Shown here piece after piece: positions 56,369 to 64,000 of a stretch of 64,000 bases of DNA. A model generated the notes under the pieces. It saw only the letters and a list, made by a program, of their open reading frames with translations. It was not told the DNA's origin and searched no databases. A program made the position numbers and the translations under genes. The stretch's first letter is position 1, and every line of letters begins with the position of its first letter. Source of the stretch: Podospora comata (lineage: Eukaryota > Ascomycota > Sordariomycetes > Sordariales > Podosporaceae); contig CP071494.1 of the NCBI GenBank assembly GCA_017354895.1, positions 4,588,001 through 4,652,000 of the forward strand. Direction: 5' to 3'.

Positions 56369-57348
56369 ATGGAACCAGAAGAGTTTCCCGTCGAATACAT
56401 CCTTGATGAAATCGACGCCATGGCACCCGTATCTTCGACTCCCAAGCCAAAGGTTCTCTTATTTGATATTGGGGGTGTTTGTGTATGCTTGTCTCTTCAC
56501 TCTCCATGTGCCGTCTAGATGTTAGATGATCCTAACAATCACAGGTCATCTCACCCTTCCAATCCATCCTCGATTACGAGCTGTCACTTGGCATCCCCCC
56601 AGGATGGGTCAACTACTCCCTCTCCAAGACTGCTCCTACCGGATTCTGGCACCGCCTAGAAAGAGGCGACATCCCAATGGACGCCTCCTTCTTCGACGGG
56701 TTCAACCAAGATCTTCACGACCCGGCCCGGTGGAAGGTATTCTACCAAGCCCAGCAAGCCAAGAACCCTGCTTTGCCCAAAGAGATTCCTCCCCTTCCCA
56801 AGCTTGATGGGCAATGGTTGTTCAACGACATGATGAAATCTGCTAGGGCACCGGACCCGTGGATGTTCCCAGCCCTGAAGGCTCTTAAAGCCAGCGGCAA
56901 GTTCATCATTGCTGCTCTCAGCAACACTGTCATCTTCCCATCAGGCCACGACTTGTATCAGGAGAACTTCATGGACGACCCCCTCCGCAGTCAGTTCGAT
57001 GTTTTTGTGTCGTCAGCTCATGTTGGACTTCGCAAGCCCGACCCGAAGATTTATCAGTATGCATTGGAAAAGGTGAATGAGTTTGCGAAGGCGAACGCGG
57101 GCACGGCAAGAGGTCAGGCGGGAGGGTGGTCGTCAGGAGTAAAGACAAATGAAATCACGTTTCTGGATGACATTGGAGAGAACTTGAAAGCTGCAAAGCA
57201 GGCTGGATTTCAGACCATCAAGGTGCCATTAGGCAGAGCATATGAGGCAGTTGAGGAGTTGGAGAAGGTGACTGGGCTGTCGTTGGATGGTGGCCACCCC
57301 AAGATTCCCATCAAGCCAAACTTCAAGGGCAGCAAGGCGAGGCTCTAG
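56369..57348 (+). CDS. HAD-superfamily hydrolase (epoxide-hydrolase N-domain / YihX type)
   Basis: A predicted phosphatase-like hydrolase of 305 residues. Exon 1 is 56369-56482, the intron 56483-56544 (62 nt, GTATGC, branch CTAAC, CACAG) and exon 2 56545-57348. HAD motif I is LLFDIGGVCV (nucleophile Asp near residue 33; the second Asp of DxD is Gly, as in YihX-like members). The cap region begins ISPFQSILDYELSLGIPPGW with FWHRLERGDI. Motif II is IIAALSNT, motif III is the Lys in GLRKPDPKIYQYAL, and motif IV is ITFLDDIGENLKAAKQAGFQ. All motifs are in order and the length is normal. There is no targeting signal. The substrate is unknown. The first ATG used gives a charged N-terminus of 22 residues before the fold. 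Confidence 0.87.
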
Positions 57349-57504
57349 AACATTCAAATCATGATCAACAATGTTTTCCTTAATCATCACGTCTCTTAAT
57401 CAATATGATAAAGAAAGTTGGCTGTACAAAGGCAAGGAAAAAGGTCGAAAAGTCGCAAAAAGCTCACGACCTAACCCCAACCACGCTGGAGTAGAGCGCT
57501 ACGA

Positions 57505-57632
57505 AAACCACGTTTTACTCAGGATCGAACCCGTGACCACCAGGAGATCATGACCACCAGGAGATCATGACCACGCCATGACCTTCCCTTGTTTGTCCAG
57601 GTTACTTCCACAAGCTAACCACTTGACCACGC
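57505..57632 (-). other. tRNA-related pol III-like element (A box, B box, T-run)
   Basis: On the minus strand an A-box-like TGGTCAAGTGG (57619-57629) is followed about 90 bp later by a perfect B-box-like GGTTCGATCC (57522-57531) and then by TTTT (57504-57507). The spacing is too long for an ordinary tRNA, and the T-arm and acceptor stem do not pair well. It is therefore more likely a decayed tRNA gene or tRNA-derived SINE than a working tRNA. Confidence 0.3.
57533..57566. repeat. 17-bp tandem duplication
   Basis: GACCACCAGGAGATCAT-type unit repeated twice in succession, within the Pol III-like element. Confidence 0.85.
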
Positions 57633-58352
57633 CAAGACAGTTGCTTGCTTTGGTGATAATTACTTGCTGGACCTTCTATATCAAGGGTGGTACGGTCGTG
57701 TCTCGTGTGTGCCTGATAAGTGGCCATCCTGATGCCCGGCATGCGACTCTCAGTCCATTCCCTCGACGTAGCTGCCTGCCATTGTTGCTCTCATTCCCAT
57801 GACCCAGCTTCATGACCATTCTGCCACTGAGGTCGTTGTTGTTGACCATCATCACCACTGCTGCTCTTGCCTGCAACCCTGCTGTCACCAACCACGTCGT
57901 CGTCGGCCAACGACTTTCTACCTGTTGTTCTGTCCAAACTTGCTACCATCACCACTGCGTTCGACTTTCTCGGCTCCAAAGCTGCAACTTTCCAGTATTA
58001 CAAGCCAATCATCACCACCTGCTGCTCAACGACTACTAGTCGACACAACGACAGCATTACTACTATTATAACAACATCACAACCATAAGAGTATCACAAC
58101 AATAACAACATCAGGCCTCACCTTTGCAGCAACACAGCACAATGTTCACCCCATACCTCATTCCACTACCATCATCCAACAAAGTCACAAAGCACAACAA
58201 CCCATCGACAAAAGTCGTAAAACAAAACAAGGATATATAATGTAAATAATAAACTAAACCCTCTTCCCAACCCGGCCTATCCCATATCCCACAATATCCG
58301 CTATAAATAAAACTCATCATGAACCAATCAAACCTCATCCTCCCATACTATT

Positions 58353-61163
58353 TCAAGCCCTCACAGCCGCCCTCCCCCTCCTCCCCTGCGACTGCGTCCC
58401 GTTCGTAGCCCCCGGCCGAGCAAGCGTATACTTTGCAAAAGCCCTCGCCAGCGCCTTCTTGCAGCTGACCTTCTGACTCCCCACAAAACTCTCCACTGTG
58501 ACGGCAATCGCCCGGTCAATATCCTGCGCAGAGCAGTACTCGCTCAACCTCATCTTGCAGAAAGCTTCCGCGATACGGATGATAGCCTCCAGATGACGGA
58601 CCTATATCACCTAATGTTAGCAAACTGCATGACCAAGGTTGATAAAAGGGGGAGAAAGGGAACATACAGTAATAGGATAAGCCCCCGTCGCCAAACTCTC
58701 CCTCCTCATGTCAGCAAACAACCTCGCCACCTTGTCCTCATCAATGTGATACAGCTTGGGCGAGCACTTCTCCCTCGCGTACAAGATGTACTTCCTCAGC
58801 AGCTCCTGCGGGATCTGGTCCTCCTTCTTGATCCCATTCTGCTGCGCCTCTTGCTGGGCAGAATCATGCTCCACCTCCATCGACTGCCCGCCATTCTGAG
58901 TGTTAGCCGCCTGCGACTGGGACAGCGGATGACTTCTCGAGTGTGACCCAACAATAAACTTGGCCAGCCTTTCGTCCTCCTCCGGCTCGACCGTGTCCCT
59001 CACCACGCACAAAATGTCAAAACGGGACAGAATCGGCTCGGTGAGTTCGACGTTGGCGCTGAAGGGGATGGAAGAGTTGTATCGCCCGCCAATGGGGTTG
59101 GCGGCGGCAATGATGCCGCACCTAGCCTGCAGGGTAGTCACGATACCAGCCTTGGAGATGGAAATGGTCTGTTGCTCCATGGCTTCGTGGATGGATGTTC
59201 TGTCCTGGTCGTTCATCTTGTCGAACTCGTCGATCAGGCAGGTTCCCTTGTCTGCCAGGACAAGGGCGCCGCCTTCCAACGTCCACTCGCTAGTGAGAGG
59301 GTCGCGGCGGACCGAGGCTGTCAGACCGACTGCGGAGGCACCCTGACCGGTGGCAAAGACGGCACGGTGGGCGGTCTTTTCGACATACTTGAGAACTTGG
59401 GACTTGGCGGTACCTGGGTCGCCGAGCAGCAACACATTGATGTCTCCTCTGACGCGGTGCCCGCCCGTGGTAACCTTGGCTACACCTCCAAAGAGAGACA
59501 GTGCGACAGCGGTTTTGATGTCGGTGTGCCCGTAAATGCTTGGGGCAATAGAGTTGATAATCTTGTCCACAATGTGGGGATCCTTGGACAGGCGACGGAT
59601 CTCATGTTCGTCTTCATCTGTCATGCGGAAACCAGCGAGCTGATCATGAGATTTGATGATGTTGTTGGCCTCGAGGATAGTGGCAAAGACCGGGAAGCCG
59701 TTGCGGTTGTTGAGCTGGGCATCGTAGCTATTGCGGTAGATACCGGTCACCTCGATCTCCTCACCAGGCTTGGCCTTGTCGATGAGATCCCAAAGAAGAA
59801 TCACCTCACGGTGACGGGGAAGACGACCGGCAGGGACTGTGCCGGGCGATTCTTGGAGGGTGAGCTTTTGGTAGTTTCTGTAGACGGTCTTCTCCGAGTT
59901 GAGGGTGAAGGGGCCGCGAGACTGGCAGCTCTGGCAGTACGACACCTTAACTTCGACATTGGACTCTTGCTGGAAGGGACCGAGTGTGACACCGCACTTG
60001 GTGCAGTCAAACTTGACGTACTTGAGCTGAGGGAAGACGCCGGATCTTCTCGTCACCACACCGCTCACACGCACAAGGCAGTTGAGGTGAGACTGGCGAA
60101 GCTGGCGAAGGGTGTAGTGAACGGGAAGGTCAAAGATGCGGACGTGAATCTCGGCGTGAATACGCTCGTAATCGGGGTAATGCAGCAGAACGACATCCAT
60201 AGCAACCTCGTCGAACAGCTTGAGCATCTCGGCAGGAGCGTTGGCCAAGAAGTAGGCCAAGATGGCCTTAGAAGTGGAGAGGTGCTCATAAGAGACCTCG
60301 AGAGTCTCAGCGTTCACCTCACCAAGAGTTCTGATGCGGTTGCCGTAAACTGACGAGCCGCTATCATCGATGTACTCTGTGAGGAAGGCCTTGAACTCTC
60401 TCTTGATTGTGCGCTGGACGGCTTGTTGGGACACCCAGTCTGTCAGACTGGAAGCTTTGACATCATGGAGGGCCTCGAGTGAGAGCTCCTCATCCATGAT
60501 ATCGCCATCCATATCCTCATCAGGGTCCTCATCGTAGCGATGTCTGCGACGGCGAGGCTGGGCTGAGAGATCGATATCGCCGTCTTCTTCACCAGGAAGG
60601 AAAGCGGCAGGGAGACGTTGCCGCCTGGCAACCTCTCGATCTCTGCGGTTAAGTTGGGCCTCGAGACGTCGCCTGTCACCAAGATTCATGGCGTCGTAGT
60701 CGCCCTCGTCGTCAAGATCAATGCCCTCATATCGATCGTCCTCCCTGCTGCGGTAATCTTGCTCAAAGCCATCCCTGAACAGGTCCACATCATCCTCGGC
60801 GGCTTCATCCAAATCGTCGAGATCATCCGGGATCTCAACATCTTCCTCAACCTCATCGTCGTCGTCGGCGCCATGGGCGATGGTGTGGAAGGCCGGGGGG
60901 GAGGAGGGCAAGGCGGGGCTGGAGGCGCCCGCAATGGAAGAAGGCGCATCTTCACCATTAGTGCGTGAGCGTTTTCTATTTCCCCGGGCTGGTGCGCCAC
61001 GGTTGGCGGAGGACGGGTTATCACGAAGTGGGGAGCTATGGAGGTGTCGAAGTTAGCTTCAAGTCACTTTTGTCAAGATATTTTCAGGGGCGTATTTTTG
61101 CTGTATTTTTCTTCCCCTGATCTCTAGATTGGGCACCAAGCGGTAAAACAAAACATACCTCAT
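58353..61163 (-). CDS. MCM2: DNA replication licensing helicase subunit Mcm2
   Basis: A subunit of the MCM2-7 replicative helicase and chaperone of histone H3-H4 through its N-terminal tail. Exon 1 is only ATGAG (61159-61163), then an intron of 123 nt (61036-61158). Exon 2 is 58668-61035, followed by a 66-nt intron (58602-58667), and exon 3 is 58353-58601; 873 residues. The acidic Ser-rich N-terminus (DDDDEVEEDVEIPDDLDDLD) is the histone-binding type. A zinc finger CTKCG...YCQSCQ lies near residue 345. Walker A is GDPGTAKSQVLKY (near 536), Walker B is CLIDEFDKMNDQDRTS (near 600), and the arginine finger is LTEPILSRFDILCVVRDTVE. AGIVTTLQARCGIIAAANPI and GSHSRSHP are Mcm2-specific. Exon 3 adds VRHLEAIIRIAEAFCKMRLS, the family C-terminal helices. 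Confidence 0.97.
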
Positions 61164-61568
61164 GTTTGCGGTTGTTATGTGACTGTAATAGCAGTAAGGA
61201 AGGGTATCGTTATCGTTCCGACAAAAACGAGGGAAGTGGTGGATGAGCCTGTCCTGAAAGAGAGACGATGTGGGCAACAATGGTCGATTCGGCAACACAC
61301 AGTGGAGGGGATTGGAAAATGGGAACAGGGGCCTCGCGTCACAGATTGCTTTCCCCCCCCTGCAATCTCGCGTTGATTTCGTGTCGAGGTGCCCAGGGCG
61401 CGTTAAGTGGTCTTGGCATCTACCCTGCGCTTTAGCGATAAGATAAGCTCCGACAGTGATGCGCGACTTGGAAGAGAACCATCATCGGAATCGATCTATC
61501 ATCTCACCTTCCACCTTTTTTTGTTTTTGGTTCTGGCTGACTTTGTAGTTGATACCTGACAATTCATC
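61164..61568. promoter_or_regulatory. Bidirectional promoter, MCM2 / UBR7
   Basis: 405 bp between start codons, with three CGCGT motifs (listed separately) and a C-run at 61352-61359. Confidence 0.6.
61335..61403 (-). promoter_or_regulatory. Three ACGCG (MCB-core) motifs upstream of MCM2
   Basis: CGCGT at 61335-61339, 61369-61373 and 61399-61403 reads ACGCG on the MCM2 strand. All lie 172-240 bp upstream of the MCM2 ATG. Number and position are close to the MRC1 cluster. Confidence 0.5.
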
Positions 61569-63376
61569 ATGGATCCTGCCTCGGCGCCCAAGCCGGCCTC
61601 TGTCGCCGACGTTCCTGAGGATGGAGGGGATGCTTCAGTCGCGCGCAACAAGCCTCGCAGCGACAGCATAGGGTCGCACAAGTCGAGCGATTCGCAGACT
61701 GCCGCCGAGTATGTTCATGATGATGCTGGTGGAAGATGTGGTGATTACTACTAACACCACTTTCTAGGTTCTTGCGCGACCAGATGCAGCTAGAGGCCGA
61801 TGCGCGCGAGGCTCTTCCTTATGTACGACTCTTGACCCATTGAACACAATGCGCTGATCTAACCATGGTGTCTTAATAGAGCATCGAGAACTGTACCAAT
61901 GCCCTCGGCCCTCTCCGACAGGCAGTATTTGCTTGCCTCACTTGCAATCCCCCGCCCGCGAACTCGTCCGATCCCTACAATGCCGCCGGCGTCTGCTATG
62001 CCTGCTCGGTGCAATGCCATGGCGAGCACACCCTCGTCGAGATCTTCAACAAGCGCAACTTTACCTGCGACTGTGGTACCACGAGACTACTTTCGACAAC
62101 CCCTTGCAACCTTCGTCTAAATCCCGAAACCAACTCCAAGGGAGGTGTTCACTCCCAGGAGCCCGATGTGAACAACAAATACAACCAAAACTTTCGCAAT
62201 CGGTTTTGTGGTTGCGAATGTGACTACGATCCTTTTGAGCAAAAGGGAACCATGTTTCAGTGTTTGGGTCTAGGTACACATGACACAGGAGGCTGTGGCG
62301 AGGACTGGTGGCACCCGGGTTGTGTTGTTGGAATGGGTCCAAAGTGGTTCGAGAAGATGGCCAAAGAGAAGAAGCCGAAGACAGAGCAGAACAAGGAGGA
62401 TGGCACCAGTGCCCCATTGCCGACCATCTCGGAAGATTCTGAAGCGCTCCCGACCCAGAACGGTGCCGAGGAAGAAGAGGAGGAGGAGGATGATCCCCCA
62501 CTTCCCCCTGGATTCCCCGAAGAAGACAACTTTGAAGCCTTCTTGTGCTACAAGTGTGTGGAGGCTTACCCTTGGGTCAAGCGATATGCCGGCACCGAAG
62601 GATTTCTACCTGCGGTCCACTTCAAGCCTGATGGAGTGGCCGAAGAGACCCTTCCAGATGCTCCTGTCACTACGAACTTCAAGACAGAGGAGCCCACGCT
62701 CAAAGTTGAGGAGGTTGCCTCTACCAAAACCGAGGTGCCTGCTGCCACTACCACACCAGCCGCTGCCAACCTCGATGTTCCCAAGAAGCGCAAAGCCTTG
62801 GACGATGATGAGGATGAGGCAGGTTCTCAGACATCCAAGCGTGTGAAGAATGAAGATGAATCCAAAGAGAGTCCTCGAGAGCGCTCTGCTACACCTTCTG
62901 CCCCCCCGCCTTGCAAGCTTCTATCCCTACCCCCAGTGCCCCCCGCAGGCAAATTCTCTCTTTTCTGCAAGCCCGACTTCCGAGAGAAGCTGTGTCGCTG
63001 TTCTTCCTGCTTCCCTCTGCTCGTCCCTCATCCCCAGCTTCTTGAGGAAGAAGAGACCTATGAGCCACCTGTGTCACCAGAGGCGTCGGAGAACGGGTCC
63101 ACATTGGGCAGCAACTCCCTCTATGAGCGGGGAGAATCTGCACTGAAGAATGTTGATAGGGTGAGAGCTATCGAAGGTGTGATGGCGTACAACCATCTCA
63201 AGGACAAGTTGAAGCCGTTCTTTCAGCAGTTTGCCGAGAGCGGACAGGCAATCAGTGCCGAGGATATCAAGGGCTACTTTGCGAAACTGAGAGGCGATGA
63301 GGAGGTCGCCACTGCGGATACGTCTGCCCAGGGGAAGGAAGGCGGTGACAATCGGAGGGAGGAGAGTGGATACTGA
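61569..63376 (+). CDS. UBR7: UBR7/Mlo2-type protein (UBR box plus PHD-like finger)
   Basis: A putative N-recognin-type E3 ligase or histone-binding protein, orthologue of fission yeast Mlo2 and human UBR7. Exons by splice motifs are 61569-61708, 61768-61820 and 61880-63376. The UBR box has CLTCNPPP, GVCYACSVQCHGEHTLVEIF and NKRNFTCDCGT. The PHD-like finger has FCGCECDYDPFE, MFQCLGLG, GCGEDWWHPGCV and LCYKCVEAYPWV. The family C-terminus is present: FREKLCRCSSC and AYNHLKDKLKPFFQQFAESG with AEDIKGYFAKL. An acidic Glu-run and a Lys/Arg patch (KKRKALDDDEDE) lie between. Exon 2 reads FLRDQMQLEADA and then loses the frame needed for exon 3. Two extra bases in the GCGCG run near 61802-61806 would give the expected REALPYSIENCT, so an indel or sequence error is suspected. 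Confidence 0.8.
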
Positions 63377-63980
63377 TTGGTTTCTTTGTCGGGAACGGGC
63401 ATGTTGTGTTTGGTTAGGGGGTTTGGTTGCTTGGTAATTCAACTGGGACTGCAAGGAAATAGGCACATGGTTTATGGTATGGAATGGATTGGGACAGCGA
63501 TCTTTGTGTTCGGAATCACTGAAGGCTTTCTGTGTAGGTTAATTTGTCTCTGGTGTTATTTTGTCTTGCGGCAGAGGATGGATTCACGCAATATGAAGAG
63601 ACATTCAACGTGCTCCTAGAGACACCCACTCCACACTGCTCCTAAACAACCTGTTAGGAGATCATTGCATGACCGGATTGGTCACATCGGGCTCTCAGAG
63701 ACGCAAGTTTCCTCTCGTATATGTTTCTAGCCGAACTCGACCCTCGCCATCTTCCGAGTAAACGCAAGTCTGAAAAACCAAAGCCAGCTCTAATAACTCT
63801 CAAAAGCCCAACTTGCCTACTTACTTCTCGTGTTAAAAGCAGCATCCGTCCCTTCGTTGTCATAATTCCCTTTCACCACCCAAACGCATCCTCATTCCCT
63901 CCAATATCTCTTTCCTCCCAACTTTTATTTTCTTACCAGTTTCTCTATTTCTTTACTATATATATTGAAACTTTACAGCC
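63377..63980. other. Intergenic, 0.6 kb
   Basis: The UBR7 3' flank, then a strongly pyrimidine-rich stretch (about 63870-63955) ending in TATATATA near 63957-63964, which looks like a core promoter for the next gene. Confidence 0.5.
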
Positions 63981-64000
63981 ATGAACGCCCTACGTTCCAC
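63981..64000 (+). CDS. Possible gene start at the window edge (partial)
   Basis: An ATG at 63981 opens MNALRS at the very end of the window. It is preceded by a CT-rich leader, a TATATATA at about -20, and a CAGCC start context. Too short for any assignment; inferred only from promoter-like context. Confidence 0.3.

Larger units (their letters stand above)
57349..58352. other. Intergenic between convergent genes, 1.0 kb, with Pol III-like motifs
   Basis: This contains the Pol III-like element and 17-bp duplication described separately (57505-57632). Next comes sequence rich in CATCACCA/ACAACA triplets (about 57830-58110), then the 3' flank of MCM2. No gene is supported. Confidence 0.5.

Noticed and set aside
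59172-60353. Long open frame on the plus strand (393 codons)
   Set aside because: Fully antisense to MCM2 exon 2; its composition is the mirror of the MCM2 codon bias and it resembles no protein.
1-64000. CRISPR array, rRNA genes or standard tRNA genes
   Set aside because: No spaced direct repeats, no rRNA segments and no cloverleaf with normal A-B box spacing were seen.

Overview
The window reads as nuclear DNA of a filamentous ascomycete, most likely a Sordariomycete of the Sordariales (Podospora/Neurospora type). The evidence is GC-rich coding DNA, many short introns (mostly 49-80 nt) with GT...AG ends and CTAAC/CTGAC branch points, single genes separated by 0.3-4 kb, and proteins that look like Sordariales orthologues (complex I NUZM, Qcr8, prohibitin, Mrc1, SAGA Ada1). 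The genus is an inference. No operons, CRISPR arrays, rRNA genes or intact transposons were found.

Layout. 1-9 kb: the 3' end of a complex I subunit, LTO1, a short-chain dehydrogenase, NAA10 acetyltransferase, a large disordered protein of unknown role, and eIF2B-beta. 9-23 kb: NHP2, a DUF1761-like membrane protein, the NEM1 phosphatase, QCR8 and prohibitin 1 head to head, and the REX3 exonuclease. 23-34 kb: a GT8 glycosyltransferase, a small secreted cysteine-rich protein, a 4-kb stretch without recognised genes, and WEE1. 34-37 kb: a gene-poor stretch with simple repeats and an apparently orphan, decayed acidic coding region. 37-48 kb: MRC1, an AT-rich island next to a solo-LTR-like relic, then HFI1/ADA1 and SPC98/GCP3 head to head. 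48-64 kb: a leucine-rich-repeat protein, RPL5 and a HAD hydrolase head to head, MCM2 and UBR7 head to head, and a possible gene start at the right edge.

How the genes relate. Most are housekeeping genes. DNA replication and cell cycle are prominent (WEE1, MRC1, MCM2, SPC98). Translation and ribosome assembly form a second group (GCD7, NHP2, RPL5, LTO1), and mitochondrial respiration or inner-membrane quality control a third (NUZM, QCR8, PHB1). Six divergent gene pairs share 360-740 bp intergenic promoters, and several pair related functions. MRC1 and MCM2 each carry three ACGCG (MCB-core) motifs about 170-240 bp upstream of the start codon. RPL5 has a telomere-repeat-like ACCCTAACCCT box.

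The main oddities are these: start-codon micro-exons in RPL5, MCM2 and the DUF1761 gene; a 103-codon open frame directly after the SPC98 stop; an apparent 2-nt frame break in UBR7 exon 2; the secreted cysteine-rich protein; and the orphan region at 35.4-36.1 kb. No clearly new multi-gene system was found. Exon boundaries were worked out by eye from splice motifs and reading-frame continuity.
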